Counted from the first letter of the stretch, positions 37,603-47,430 are shown. The stretch: 64,000 nucleotides of DNA from Sulfitobacter sp. HNIBRBA3233 (GCF_040149665.1 NZ_JBEFLP010000001.1:2649272-2713271); one strand, 5' to 3'. The notes: generated by a model from the sequence alone, not told the origin. Program-made: numbers and translations.

Positions 37603-38313
37603 TCAGATCCACGCCACGTCGCCCAGAAAGATATATCCCGCGCCGTAGATCGTCTTGATCAGCTGCGGGTTCTTGGGGTTCTCGCGCAGTTTGGTGCGCA
37701 GACGGCTGATGCGCACATCCATCGCGCGGTCGAAGCTTTCGGAGGCTGCACCGCCGAGGCTTTCCTGCATCTGGGCGCGGCTGATCAGGCGTTTGGGCGC
37801 TTCGAGGAAGAGCCGCAACACTTCGCCTTCGGCATGGCTGAACGGGGTTTCCGCGCCGGTTTCGTCTTCGAGCGTGTAGCGGTCGAAATGGGCGATCCAC
37901 CCGTTGAAGCGCGCGGTGCTGCCGTTACGCTGCGCGGGCCGGTTGCCGCGCAGGCGGGCGCGGATGCGGGCCACGACCTCGGCCGGTTCGAAGGGTTTCG
38001 AGATATAGTCATCGGCGCCGAGTTCGAGGCCGGTCACCCGGTCCTGCACCTGTGCGCGCCCCGAGATGATGATCACGATCGCGCCCTTTTCGAGCGCGAG
38101 CCGGTGCACTAGCGTCAGCCCGTCCGTATCGGGCAGCGACAGATCCACAAGGCAGACATCCGGTGTGCGCTGCGCCAGTGCGGCCTCGAACGCGCGGGCA
38201 CGGCCGAAGCACTGGGTTTCGAAGCCCGCCTCTTCGAGCACATCGGACAGGAGCGTGCGAATTGCCGGTTCATCGTCGAGGATGCTGATGAGGGGGCGAT
38301 CGGCCTCGGTCAT
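37603..38313 (-). CDS. Response regulator, OmpR/PhoB type
   Basis: The 236-residue product has a receiver domain (residues 9-120) with the acidic pair in ILDDEPA and the phosphoacceptor Asp57 in CLVDLSLPDTDG, and a C-terminal winged-helix DNA-binding domain (FDRAMDVRISRLRTKLRENP). Its start overlaps the stop of the sensor kinase gene by four bases, so the two form a pair. The target genes are unknown; the divergent ligase-transporter operon is the nearest candidate. Confidence 0.93.
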   Translation of the reverse strand: MTEADRPLISILDDEPAIRTLLSDVLEEAGFETQCFGRARAFEAALAQRTPDVCLVDLSLPDTDGLTLVHRLALEKGAIVIIISGRAQVQDRVTGLELGADDYISKPFEPAEVVARIRARLRGNRPAQRNGSTARFNGWIAHFDRYTLEDETGAETPFSHAEGEVLRLFLEAPKRLISRAQMQESLGGAASESFDRAMDVRISRLRTKLRENPKNPQLIKTIYGAGYIFLGDVAWI

Positions 38314-40220
38314 TGGGCGGCCAGGTCGCGGGCGTGCAGCAGCGCGCCGAGATCGCCGCGTGTGAACGGTTTGCGCAACACAGGCGCGTGCCGCTGCGCG
38401 CGCAGGAAAAGCGGATGGTCCGGTGGCAGCGAGGTCATCAGCACCAGCGCCGGCCCCTGCGGCCCCAGACGCGCGGCGAGGTCGATGCCGGTCGTGCTGC
38501 CTTCGAGTTGGATGTCGGAGAGGACGAGCGCGATATCGGGAAGACTGGCGAGCAGGGCTGCTGCCTCGTCGGCGCTGGCGGCCTCGATCACGGAATGGCC
38601 GAGTTCCATCAGCATGTCGCGCACCAATGCGCGCAGGTCGTCGCGATCCTCGACCAGAAGCACCAGCCCGCCGGAGACTGCTACCGCCGCGCGATAGGGC
38701 AGGCGCAGGGTGACACAGGCCCCCTCGGCGGTATTGGCAAGCCGCAGATCGCCGCCGGCCAGTTTCGTCATGTCATAGACCATGGGCAGGCCCAGACCGG
38801 TGCCTTCGGCGCCCTTGGTGGTGAAGAACGGGTCGAGACCGTGCTCCAGCGCTGAAGGGGAAAAACCGGGGCCCGTATCGTGGACCTGCCATTCGATCCA
38901 GGTGTCGTGGACGCGCCGGACGGCAAGCGTGATGCGGCCTGAAGTGCCGATCGCATCGCGCGCGTTCAGGATCAGGTTCAGCAGGCTGTCCTGCGCCATG
39001 CCGGGATCGAGGAAAACCGAGCCGATGTCGGGCGCGACATCGAGCGCAAGCGATATGCCCGGCGGCAAGGTCGGCGCGGCCAGTGTCGCGAGATCCTGCA
39101 TCAGCGTGCATACGTCGATCGTGGCGGGTCTGAGGGTGCGCCGGTCGGTGATTTGCGAAATGCTGCTCAGGAGCGCACCGCCGCGGTGGGCGGCGGCAAG
39201 CGTGCCGTCGATCAGGCCGGTGGCCTCTGCCGGCATGTCGGGCAGACCGGCGAGCCGCGATTGCAGACCAAGAATGATCGTCAGCAGGTTCGAAAAATCA
39301 TGCGCCACACCCGAGATCATCTGCCCCGCCAACGCGCGCCTGCGGGTCTGCTGAAGCGCCATGCGGGTCTGGGTTTCTTCGGTAACATCCATCGACAGGA
39401 TATAGACGCCACCGGCGTTGTCGGGCGTGAAGGCCGTGCGGATCCTGCGGCCCACATCAGGGTCGGTGAATTCCTTGACCGAGGCGTCGCCGCCGTAGGC
39501 CGCTTCGAGGATCGGTTCGATCCGGCCATAGGTCTGCGGACCGAGCACATCGCGGATGTGCAGGCCCAGAATATCGGGCGGTGTGCCGGGGATGATCTTG
39601 GACAGGCGCTGGTTCGAATAGGTGTAGGTCCCGGCTGCATCGACGTGGGCGATATGGGCGGGCATCATTTCCGTGGTCAGCCGCGCGCGCGCCTCGGACG
39701 CGGTCAGCTGCCGGCGGGTTTCTTCAAGCATTGCGACCATGGCGGCGAGTTCGCGGTTGGTCTGAGCCAGTTGCTCGGCATGGGTCAGCAACTGGTCGCT
39801 GAGCACACCCGCACGGGTGCGCAAAAGCGCCTCCTGCGCCTTGTAGGCCGAGATATCGGTATAGACGGTCACCCAACCCCCCGAGGGGAGCGGCGATCCC
39901 TCGACCGAGATGGTCCGCCCGTTGGCGCGTGTCCGTTCCATATAGTGCGGACGGAAGGCGCGGGCCTGTTCGATCTTTTCCGTGACGAAGGCCCCGATAT
40001 CGCCGACGTCACCGTATTCGCCGCTTTCGGCCAGATGCCGGATCGTGTCGGCGAAGCTGGCACCCGGTGTGACCAGCCTGTCGGGCAGCGCGAACATTTG
40101 CTGGAAAGGCGCGTTCGATACCACCAGCCGCAGTTTGGAATCGTAGATCGACAGGGCCTGACCGATCAGGTTCAGACCGGCGACCGTCATATGTTTGGTA
40201 TCTTCGTCGCTGAGCTGCAT
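38310..40220 (-). CDS. Cytoplasmic PAS hybrid histidine kinase
   Basis: The 636-residue product has no membrane segment. Domains in order: a PAS domain (about 15-125), a short coiled coil (130-185), a second PAS domain (185-295), the kinase core with phosphoacceptor His307 in VAHDFSNLL, ATP-binding motifs NLILNARDAI, DTGPGF and GTGLGL, and a receiver domain (about 515-630) with Asp569 in LVLSDIQLEG. It should sense an internal signal such as a metabolite or redox state. The start could also be GTG at 40235. It pairs with the overlapping response regulator gene and is divergent from the acyl-CoA ligase gene. Confidence 0.9.
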   Translation of the reverse strand: MQLSDEDTKHMTVAGLNLIGQALSIYDSKLRLVVSNAPFQQMFALPDRLVTPGASFADTIRHLAESGEYGDVGDIGAFVTEKIEQARAFRPHYMERTRANGRTISVEGSPLPSGGWVTVYTDISAYKAQEALLRTRAGVLSDQLLTHAEQLAQTNRELAAMVAMLEETRRQLTASEARARLTTEMMPAHIAHVDAAGTYTYSNQRLSKIIPGTPPDILGLHIRDVLGPQTYGRIEPILEAAYGGDASVKEFTDPDVGRRIRTAFTPDNAGGVYILSMDVTEETQTRMALQQTRRRALAGQMISGVAHDFSNLLTIILGLQSRLAGLPDMPAEATGLIDGTLAAAHRGGALLSSISQITDRRTLRPATIDVCTLMQDLATLAAPTLPPGISLALDVAPDIGSVFLDPGMAQDSLLNLILNARDAIGTSGRITLAVRRVHDTWIEWQVHDTGPGFSPSALEHGLDPFFTTKGAEGTGLGLPMVYDMTKLAGGDLRLANTAEGACVTLRLPYRAAVAVSGGLVLLVEDRDDLRALVRDMLMELGHSVIEAASADEAAALLASLPDIALVLSDIQLEGSTTGIDLAARLGPQGPALVLMTSLPPDHPLFLRAQRHAPVLRKPFTRGDLGALLHARDLAAQ

Positions 40221-40404
40221 GGGCGCAGTTTGCACCCCGCGCGGAGGCTGTCAAAGCCCCATTGGTCGCCGTTACAATTCGCAAGGATTGAGCAATGTTC
40301 AGGAAAACGTTGACGGACAGGGTGTTCTGGCCATTCTGATGGACAGTAAATCGCGCAAAGCGATCTCTCGCCGAAAAAAGGCGGGGCTTGGGAGGACGAA
40401 ATCT

Positions 40405-42378
40405 TTGACCACACGTGAAAGCTCTTCGGGGCATCCTCAGTCGATACCAGGGTTATTGCACCGCAACGCGAAGCTATACGCGAATGCGCCCGCCTACCGT
40501 GAAAAGGAATACGGTATCTGGCAGAGCTGGACCTGGTCGCAGACCCGTGACGAGGTCGAGGCGCTGGCGTTGGGTCTGATGGATCTTGGCATCAACGAGG
40601 GGGATTTCGTGGCCGTGATCGGTCGCAACCGTCCCTACCTCTACTGGGCGATGATGGCCGCGCAGATGTGTGGCGCGGTGCCCGTGCCGCTGTATCAGGA
40701 CGCGAACGCCGAAGAGATGGCCTATGTGATGAACCACTGCGGCGCGCGGTTCGCGGTGGTCGGCGATCAGGAGCAGGTCGACAAGATCATCGAGGTGCAA
40801 GAGCAGCTGCCGGACTTCGAGCGGATGATCTATCTGGATCCGCGGGGCCTGCGCAAATACGACCACGCGGCGCTCGACCAGTACGAAACCCTTCAGGACC
40901 GCGGGCGCAAGGCGCGCGATACGCATATCAAGGAGCTTGAAGCGCGGCAGGCCAAGCTGGATTACGACAGCACGGGCGTGATGCTGTATACCTCCGGCAC
41001 GACCGGCAAGCCCAAGGGCGTGGTGCTGTCCAACCGCAATGTGATCGAGACGGCGAAATCGTCGTCCGAGTTCGACAGCCTGCGCCAGAGCGACGATATT
41101 CTGGCCTATCTGCCGATGGCTTGGGTGGGCGATTTCATCTTTTCCGTCGGACAGGCGCTCTGGACGGGGTTCTGCACGAACTGCCCCGAGAGCGAGGACA
41201 CGATGCAGACCGACCTGCGCGAGATCGGGCCGACCTATTACTTTGCCCCGCCGCGCGTGTTCGAGACGCAGCTGACCAATGTGATGATCCGCATGGAGGA
41301 TGCGAGCCGTTTCAAGAAATGGCTGTTCGACACCTTCATGGCGCATGCGCGCAAGGTCGGCCCCGCGATCCTCGACGGCAAGAAGGTCAGCTTTGGCGAC
41401 CGGCTGAAATACAAGCTGGGTGAATATTTCATCTACGGGCCGCTGAAAAACACCCTCGGGTTCAGCCGCGTGCGCGTGGGCTATACCGCCGGGGAGGCGA
41501 TCGGACCCGAAATCTTCGATTTCTACCGCAGCCTCGGGATCAACCTCAAACAGCTCTACGGCCAGACCGAGGCGACGGTGTTCATCACCGCGCAGCCCGA
41601 CGGCGAAGTGCGCAGCGACACGGTGGGCGTGACCTGCCCCGGCGTGGAGCTCAGGATCGAGGAGAGCGGCGAGGTTTTCTACCGCTCGCCGGGGGTGTTC
41701 GTGGAGTATTACAAGAACCCCGAAAGCACGGCCGAGACGAAGGATGCCGAGGGATGGGTGGCCACGGGCGATGCGGGCTTCATCGAGCCGGATACCGGCC
41801 ACCTGCGCATCATCGACCGTGCCAAGGACGTGGGCCAGATGGCGGACGGCAGCCTCTTCGCGCCCAAATACGTCGAGAACAAGCTGAAATTCTTTCCCAA
41901 TATCCTTGAGGCGGTCGTGTTCGGCAACGGGCGCGAGGAATGCACGGCCTTCATCAACATCGATCTGACGGCGGTGGGCAACTGGGCCGAGCGCAACAAC
42001 ATCGGCTATGCCTCCTATCAGGAGCTGGCGCGCCATCCGCAGGTGATGGACACGATCCAGGCCCACGTCGAGGCGGTCAACGAGAGCGTTGCGCAGGACG
42101 AGATGCTGTCGGGCTGTCAGGTGCACCGCTTTGTGGTGCTGCACAAGGAGCTGGACGCCGACGACGGCGAGCTGACACGCACGCGCAAGGTGCGCCGCAA
42201 GATCATCGGCGAGAAGTTCGATGACATCATCGCGGCGCTCTATGACGGTTCCGACCGCGTGTCGACCGAGACCGAAGTGACCTACGAGGACGGGCGCAAG
42301 GGGTCGATCAAGGCGACGCTGGAAATCCGCACCGCCAAGACAGTGCCGGTCACGCCCAAGAAGATGGCTGCCGAATGA
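40405..42378 (+). CDS. AMP-forming acyl-CoA ligase (long-chain type)
   Basis: The 657-residue product is an ANL-superfamily ligase that activates a carboxylic acid to its CoA thioester through an acyl-AMP. It has the P-loop YTSGTTGKPKGV near residues 195-206, the LYGQTEAT motif and the TGDAGFIEP motif followed by IIDRAKDV. The TTG at 40405 is chosen because GGGAGG stands nine bases upstream and a start there gives a family-like N-terminus; an ATG at 40339 is possible but has no ribosome site. The substrate is unknown. It opens an operon with a HAAT-type ABC transporter. Confidence 0.87.
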   Translation: MTTRESSSGHPQSIPGLLHRNAKLYANAPAYREKEYGIWQSWTWSQTRDEVEALALGLMDLGINEGDFVAVIGRNRPYLYWAMMAAQMCGAVPVPLYQDANAEEMAYVMNHCGARFAVVGDQEQVDKIIEVQEQLPDFERMIYLDPRGLRKYDHAALDQYETLQDRGRKARDTHIKELEARQAKLDYDSTGVMLYTSGTTGKPKGVVLSNRNVIETAKSSSEFDSLRQSDDILAYLPMAWVGDFIFSVGQALWTGFCTNCPESEDTMQTDLREIGPTYYFAPPRVFETQLTNVMIRMEDASRFKKWLFDTFMAHARKVGPAILDGKKVSFGDRLKYKLGEYFIYGPLKNTLGFSRVRVGYTAGEAIGPEIFDFYRSLGINLKQLYGQTEATVFITAQPDGEVRSDTVGVTCPGVELRIEESGEVFYRSPGVFVEYYKNPESTAETKDAEGWVATGDAGFIEPDTGHLRIIDRAKDVGQMADGSLFAPKYVENKLKFFPNILEAVVFGNGREECTAFINIDLTAVGNWAERNNIGYASYQELARHPQVMDTIQAHVEAVNESVAQDEMLSGCQVHRFVVLHKELDADDGELTRTRKVRRKIIGEKFDDIIAALYDGSDRVSTETEVTYEDGRKGSIKATLEIRTAKTVPVTPKKMAAE

Positions 42379-42472
42379 GGCGTGCTGGGTCTGACGGCGG
42401 ACGCCGCGCGGCTGCGCCGACGCCCCGCCTGCGTGCCCGCGCTGGCCGCGTGGCCGGTGACAGCGCGGGATC

Positions 42473-42496
42473 GAGTTTAGTTTGCAAAATGGAGAC
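42473..42496 (+). repeat. Intergenic repeat, copy 5 of 6
   Basis: GAGTTTA, GTTTG, then CAAAATGGAGAC; this copy has one extra base in the variable middle. It lies 94 bases after the ligase stop and 12 bases before the ATPase start codon. A short imperfect stem (CTGGCC / GGCCGG around GCGT) lies upstream. Confidence 0.68.
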
Positions 42497-42508
42497 TGGG
42501 GACGCCGC

Positions 42509-43327
42509 GTGAAGGAAACCGCTGAGAGCTACGTCACCGAGGACGGCCGCACGATCGGCCCCGTGGTCATGGAAATGAAGAACATCACCCTGCGGTTTGG
42601 CGGGGTCGAGGCGATCAAGGATATCTCCTTCGATATTCGCGAGGGCGAGATCCGCGCGATCATCGGGCCGAACGGGGCCGGCAAGTCTTCGATGCTTAAT
42701 GTGATTTCGGGGTTCTATTCGCCGCAGGAGGGCGAGGTCTGGTACAAGGGGGCGCGCCGCCCGGCGATGAAGCCGTTCCAGGTTGCCCAGCAGGGGATTG
42801 CGCGGACCTTCCAGAACATCGCGCTTTTCGAGGGGATGAGCGTTCTGGACAACGTGATGACCGGACGGCTGACGCATATGAAGACCGGCATGCTGGCGCA
42901 GACCCTGTGGAAGGGGGCGGCGGAGCGCGAGGAGATCGAGAACCGCGAGGTCGCGGAGAAGATCATCGACTTCCTCGAGATCCAGGCGATCCGGAAAACA
43001 CCGGTCTCAAGGCTGCCCTACGGTTTGAAAAAGCGGGTCGAGCTGGCGCGGGCGCTGGCGGCGGAACCGACGCTGCTGTTGCTGGACGAGCCGATGGCGG
43101 GGATGAACGTGGAGGAGAAAGAGGACATGTCGCGCTTCATCCTCGATGTGAATGACGAATTCGGCACGACGATCGCGTTGATCGAGCATGACATGGGCGT
43201 CGTCATGGACCTGAGCGACCGCGTCGTGGTGATGGATTACGGCCGCAAGATCGGTGACGGATCCCCCGACGAGGTGCGCAACAACCAAGAGGTGATCGAC
43301 GCCTATCTGGGGGTGGCGCATGACTAA
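42509..43327 (+). CDS. HAAT ABC transporter ATP-binding protein, LivG type
   Basis: The 272-residue product is one of the two ATPases of a branched-chain-amino-acid-type ABC importer. Walker A is GPNGAGKSS, the signature LPYGLKKRVELARAL, and Walker B LLLLDEPMAG. The N-terminus SYVTEDGRTIG before the domain is seen in relatives and supports the GTG start at 42509, which has GGGGA seven bases upstream; an ATG at 42569 would drop it. It is the second gene of the ligase-transporter operon and overlaps the next gene by eight bases. Confidence 0.93.
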   Translation: MKETAESYVTEDGRTIGPVVMEMKNITLRFGGVEAIKDISFDIREGEIRAIIGPNGAGKSSMLNVISGFYSPQEGEVWYKGARRPAMKPFQVAQQGIARTFQNIALFEGMSVLDNVMTGRLTHMKTGMLAQTLWKGAAEREEIENREVAEKIIDFLEIQAIRKTPVSRLPYGLKKRVELARALAAEPTLLLLDEPMAGMNVEEKEDMSRFILDVNDEFGTTIALIEHDMGVVMDLSDRVVVMDYGRKIGDGSPDEVRNNQEVIDAYLGVAHD

Positions 43328-43847
43328 TCCGAGAGGTCTGATGACCGCCCTGATCGCCGGTCTGTGGCTGTCCGGCGCTGCCGGGGCGCGGGCGGAGACG
43401 GACGTTCCGATCCTCGACGGTCTGGGACCGGTCAAGGTTGAGGCTGATGGCTCCCTGTCGGCCTGCGATCATGGTCTGTGCGGGAATCGAGATGTATTCC
43501 TCAGGTTTGCAGAACCGGACGCGGCCGCACCTGTGCTTTTGCGGAGCTCCTCCCCCATGGGCGATGCGGCTGACAATCCGGAGGTCGTGGCCTGGGGCAA
43601 CGCGTCCCCCGGACGGTTCAGCGATGCGGCATTCGGCAAAATGCGCGACCGGATCGATGGTCAGGTTAATGACCGGCGGCCGGGGCAGGAAATCATGACC
43701 ACGGATACCCAGGGTACCTCGCCGGGATGCGGATGGAACGGTACGCCGTACAATCCAGCCCTTGCGCTGGATCAGGAGCCCGGGCCGGTGTTCATGGACC
43801 TGCTTGCCTCGGGTCGCGGGAACACATGCGAAAGGGAGCAAAGCTGA
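43320..43847 (+). CDS. Exported protein of unknown function inside the transporter operon
   Basis: I do not recognise a family. The 175-residue product has a signal peptide (about residues 1-25, ending GARAE) and is expected in the periplasm. It has several cysteines (CDHGLC, GCG and one near the C-terminus) that could form disulfides, and a Gly/Asp-rich body without repeats. Its start overlaps the ATPase gene and its stop overlaps the start of the LivH-type gene (TGATG), so it is translated as part of the operon. It may be an accessory to substrate capture. Confidence 0.75.
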   Translation: MTNPRGLMTALIAGLWLSGAAGARAETDVPILDGLGPVKVEADGSLSACDHGLCGNRDVFLRFAEPDAAAPVLLRSSSPMGDAADNPEVVAWGNASPGRFSDAAFGKMRDRIDGQVNDRRPGQEIMTTDTQGTSPGCGWNGTPYNPALALDQEPGPVFMDLLASGRGNTCEREQS

Positions 43848-44854
43848 TGCCCGAACAACTTGCCTTTACAATCGAAGTCTTTCTGAACGGGCTGATGGCC
43901 GGGGTGCTTTATGCGCTGGTCGCGCTGGGGTTCGTGCTGATCTACAAGGCGTCCGGCATCTTCAATTACGCGCAGGGGGTCATGGCGCTGTTCGCGGCGA
44001 TGACGCTGGTCGGCATCCAGAACGGGCAGGTGCCGTTTTCCCACCTGATCAACGCGATCTTCGGCACCGATGTCCACAAGTTCGGCTGGTCGGTGCATTC
44101 CTTCCTCGCCATCATCCTGACTGTTTTCGTGATGATCCTTCTGGCCTGGGCCGTGCAGCGGTTCGTTTTCCGTCATCTGGTGGGGCAGGAGCCGATTATC
44201 CTGTTCATGGCGACCATCGGTCTGGCCTATTTCCTCGAAGGGGTTGCGGATCTGATGTGGGGGTCCGAGCTGAAGGCGCTGAACGTCTGCGCGGCCGATG
44301 GTGTCTGCCTGCCGCAGGGGCTGAACCTGTGGATCGACGAGACCACGTTCAATACCTTTGGCTACGGGTTCTTCATCGACAATCTGGACATCGTCGCCTC
44401 CATCGTTGCGGCCGTGCTGGTGATCGGGCTGGTGATGTTCGCGCAATACACCAAGCAGGGGCGCGCCATGCGGGCCGTGGCGGACGACCATCAGGCCGCT
44501 CTGTCGGTCGGCGTATCCCTCAATTTCATCTGGATCCTTGTCTGGTCGCTGGCGGGGTTTGTCGCACTGGTTGCCGGGATCATGTGGGGCGCGAAATCGG
44601 GGGTCCAGTTTTCGCTGTCCCTGATTGCGCTGAAGGCACTTCCGGTGCTGATGCTGGGCGGATTTACGTCCATTCCCGGGGCCATCGTCGGCGGGTTGAT
44701 CATCGGGGTGGGTGAGAAGCTGTTCGAGTTCCTGATCGGCGCGCCCTACCTCGGCGGCGCGACAGAGAACTGGTTCGCCTACATGCTGGCGCTTTTGTTT
44801 CTGGTGTTCCGCCCGCAGGGCCTGTTCGGGGAGCGGATCATTGAGAGAGTTTAG
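43847..44854 (+). CDS. HAAT ABC transporter permease, LivH type
   Basis: The 335-residue product is a branched-chain-amino-acid-type permease with about eight membrane segments. The family start FLNGLMAGVLYALVALGFVL and YKASGIFNYAQG are clear, and the cytoplasmic coupling loop contains RAMRAVADDHQAALSVGV. GGGAG lies before the ATG at 43847, which overlaps the previous stop. It would pair with the LivM-type protein encoded next. Confidence 0.94.
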   Translation: MPEQLAFTIEVFLNGLMAGVLYALVALGFVLIYKASGIFNYAQGVMALFAAMTLVGIQNGQVPFSHLINAIFGTDVHKFGWSVHSFLAIILTVFVMILLAWAVQRFVFRHLVGQEPIILFMATIGLAYFLEGVADLMWGSELKALNVCAADGVCLPQGLNLWIDETTFNTFGYGFFIDNLDIVASIVAAVLVIGLVMFAQYTKQGRAMRAVADDHQAALSVGVSLNFIWILVWSLAGFVALVAGIMWGAKSGVQFSLSLIALKALPVLMLGGFTSIPGAIVGGLIIGVGEKLFEFLIGAPYLGGATENWFAYMLALLFLVFRPQGLFGERIIERV

Positions 44855-44910
44855 CGTGGGGTTGGCACCGATGACGCGTGCCGGGCGCATGTCCGGCATG
44901 GACACAGAAG

Positions 44911-44931
44911 GGTGCGCATGGATTGCGCACC
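44911..44931. other. Hairpin between the two permease genes
   Basis: An 8-base stem (GGTGCGCA / TGCGCACC) with a TGGAT loop lies just ahead of the ribosome site of the LivM-type gene. It may tune the ratio of the two permeases or protect the downstream message. Confidence 0.4.
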
Positions 44932-44945
44932 GGGGGGAGAGATAA

Positions 44946-46058
44946 ATGTTCTACCGTGAAGCAGGCGATTTCTCGACGACCTACGCCGAGGACCAGCAGA
45001 CCTTTCCGATCAAGTTCGACCGCTACCGGTATTACGTGGTGCTGTTCATCGCGATCTTCGTGGTGCCTTTCGTCATCAACGACTATTGGGTCAACTCCCT
45101 GCTGCTGCCCTTTCTGATCTACGCCATCGCGGCCATCGGATTGAACATCCTCGTGGGGTATTGCGGTCAGGTGAGCCTCGGGACCGGGGGGTTCATGGCT
45201 GTGGGGGCTTACGCCTGTTACAAGTTCATGACCGGTGTCGACATCTGGTGGGGCGGCGAACTGCTGTTCCAGTTGCCGGAGTTCAATATCGTCTTTTCGG
45301 TCATCATGGGCGGCGTGATGACCGCGCTGGTGGGGGTGCTGTTCGGACTGCCGAGCCTTCGCATCAAGGGGTTCTACCTTGCCGTGGCGACGCTGGCGGC
45401 GCAGTTCTTTCTGGTCTGGCTCTTCAACCGTGTCTCGTGGTTCTACAATTACTCGGCCTCGGGCCAGATCAACGCGCCCGAGCGGGATATCTTCGGCGTG
45501 CTGATCACCGGCCCCTCGACGCAGCCCTGGGCGACCTATCTGTTCTGCCTGTTCTTCACGATCGTCTGTGCCGTCGTCGCGCGCAACCTGACGCGGGGGT
45601 CCACGGGGCGCAAATGGATGGCGATCCGCGATATGGACATCGCTGCCGAGATCATCGGGGTGAACCCGCTGCGCGCCAAGCTGACGGCATTCGCGGTGAG
45701 TTCGTTCTTCATCGGTATCTCAGGCGCGCTGTTCTTTTCGGTCTATCTGGGCGCGGTCGAGGTCGGCGAGGCCTTTGGCATCCAGAAATCGTTCCTTGTG
45801 CTCTTCATGATCATCATCGGCGGGCTCGGCAGTATTTTCGGCTCTTTCGCGGGGGCGGCGTTCCTTGTGCTGTTGCCAGTTCTGCTGAAGGTGGTCGGCG
45901 TGGATTGGCTGGGCTGGCCCACCGACATCGTGGCGCATCTTCAACTTGTGATCGTGGGTCTGCTGATCATCGTTTTCCTGATCGCCGAGCCGCATGGCAT
46001 CGCGCAGCTGTGGCGCGTGGCCAAGGAGAAACTGAGATTGTGGCCATTCCCGCACTGA
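44946..46058 (+). CDS. HAAT ABC transporter permease, LivM type
   Basis: The 370-residue product is the second permease of the importer, with eight or more membrane segments after a soluble N-terminal stretch of about 35 residues. Family features include GLNILVGYCGQVSLGTGGFM, PSLRIKGFYLAVATLAAQF and the coupling loop with KWMAIRDMDIAAEIIGVNP. GGGGGGAGA stands before the ATG. It ends 77 bases before the binding protein gene. Confidence 0.94.
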   Translation: MFYREAGDFSTTYAEDQQTFPIKFDRYRYYVVLFIAIFVVPFVINDYWVNSLLLPFLIYAIAAIGLNILVGYCGQVSLGTGGFMAVGAYACYKFMTGVDIWWGGELLFQLPEFNIVFSVIMGGVMTALVGVLFGLPSLRIKGFYLAVATLAAQFFLVWLFNRVSWFYNYSASGQINAPERDIFGVLITGPSTQPWATYLFCLFFTIVCAVVARNLTRGSTGRKWMAIRDMDIAAEIIGVNPLRAKLTAFAVSSFFIGISGALFFSVYLGAVEVGEAFGIQKSFLVLFMIIIGGLGSIFGSFAGAAFLVLLPVLLKVVGVDWLGWPTDIVAHLQLVIVGLLIIVFLIAEPHGIAQLWRVAKEKLRLWPFPH

Positions 46059-46079
46059 CGCGGGACGCCACGAAAAGAA

Positions 46080-46097
46080 GGTGGGGCAAACCCCACC
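46080..46097. other. Hairpin between the LivM-type gene and the binding-protein gene
   Basis: A perfect 7-base stem (GGTGGGG / CCCCACC) with a CAAA loop. Such a stem ahead of a binding-protein gene can raise its relative expression by blocking decay of the downstream message; that is inference. Confidence 0.4.
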
Positions 46098-46135
46098 CGT
46101 CCACATTCGGGTAAAATCCAAGGGAGGAAATACCG

Positions 46136-47419
46136 ATGAAATATAAACTGGGAACCATGGCCGTCGCCGGCCTGATGGCCGCAAGCCCCGTCATGGCGGA
46201 TCTTGTCTTTCCGTCGCTGAGCTATCGCACCGGCCCATACGCGGCAGGCGGCATCCCCTTCGCCGATGGCTATGCCGATTACTTCACCATGCTGAACGAA
46301 CGTGACGGCGGCATCGGCGGCGTGATGGCAAAGGTTATCGAATGCGAGACCGGCTATAACACCGAAAAAGGGGTCGAGTGCTACGAAAGCACCAAGGGCG
46401 AAGGCAGCCTCGTGTACCAGCCCTTGTCCACCGGCATCACCTACCAGCTGATCCCGAAAACCACCGCCGATGGCATTCCGATGCACACCATGGGGTATGG
46501 CCGGACATCGGCGGCAAACGGTGAGGTGTTCAGCCACACCTTCAACTATCCTGCGAACTACTGGAACGGCGCGTCGGGTGCGATCAACTATCTTCTGGCT
46601 GAAAACGGCGGCGACCTGAGCGGCAAGAAGATCGCACTGGTCTACCACAACTCCGCCTACGGCAAGGAGCCGATCCGCACGCTGGAGGAACTGGCCGAGA
46701 AGCACGGTTTCGAGCTGAGCCTGCTTCCCGTCGATCACCCCGGTCAGGAACAGAAATCGCAGTGGTTGCAAATCCGCCGCGACCGTCCTGACAACGTGAT
46801 CATGTACGGCTGGGGCGTGATGAACCAGGTTGCGGTTCAGGAGGCGGCCAACGTGCGCTTCCCGATGGAGAATTTCATCGGCATCTGGTGGTCCGGTTCG
46901 GAAAACGACGTGCTGGCGGCGGGTGACGCGGCCAATGGCTACAAGGCGCTGACGTTCCACGGTGTGGGCAGCGATTTCCCCGTATTCGATGACATCCAGG
47001 CGCATGTGGTCGACAAGGGTCTTGCCGCCGGTGCGGGCGACCAGATCGGCACGGTGCTTTACAACCGTGGTCTCTACGCCGCGATGCTGGCTGCCGAGGC
47101 TGCCAAGACGGCGCAGGAAATCCATGGCACCGCCGACATCACCCCCGCGATGATGCGCGACGGCATGGAAGCGCTTGAGATCACCGAGGCGAAGATGGCC
47201 GAACTGGGCCTGCCGAACTTCGGGCCGGAGTTCAACGTGTCGTGTGAAAACCACGGCGGGACCGGCCTTGTCGGGATGACCCAGTGGGATGCGACCGCGA
47301 AGGAGTGGACGCTGATCTCGGACTTCGCGCCGACGGATATGGAAGTGATCCAGCCGCTCATCGAAGAGGATTCCGCAGCCTATGCGGCGGAAAACAACAT
47401 CGAGCCCGGCTGTAAGTAA
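46136..47419 (+). CDS. HAAT ABC transporter substrate-binding protein
   Basis: The 427-residue product has a signal peptide (residues 1-21, ending SPVMAD) and a type I periplasmic binding fold. It lines up with the LivJ-like ligand-binding family: SYRTGPYAAGGIPFADGYADYF at the start of the mature part, a central KIALVYHNSAYGKEP segment, and DNVIMYGWGVMNQ. The ligand is unknown; the neighbouring CoA ligases hint at a carboxylic acid instead of an amino acid. GGGAGG precedes the ATG. Confidence 0.92.
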   Translation: MKYKLGTMAVAGLMAASPVMADLVFPSLSYRTGPYAAGGIPFADGYADYFTMLNERDGGIGGVMAKVIECETGYNTEKGVECYESTKGEGSLVYQPLSTGITYQLIPKTTADGIPMHTMGYGRTSAANGEVFSHTFNYPANYWNGASGAINYLLAENGGDLSGKKIALVYHNSAYGKEPIRTLEELAEKHGFELSLLPVDHPGQEQKSQWLQIRRDRPDNVIMYGWGVMNQVAVQEAANVRFPMENFIGIWWSGSENDVLAAGDAANGYKALTFHGVGSDFPVFDDIQAHVVDKGLAAGAGDQIGTVLYNRGLYAAMLAAEAAKTAQEIHGTADITPAMMRDGMEALEITEAKMAELGLPNFGPEFNVSCENHGGTGLVGMTQWDATAKEWTLISDFAPTDMEVIQPLIEEDSAAYAAENNIEPGCK

Positions 47420-47430
47420 GCCTGATCTTT

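Noticed and set aside
43636..43646. GGCAAAATG inside the unknown exported gene as a seventh repeat copy
   Set aside because: Only the short middle matches; GAGTTTA is absent and it lies in coding sequence.
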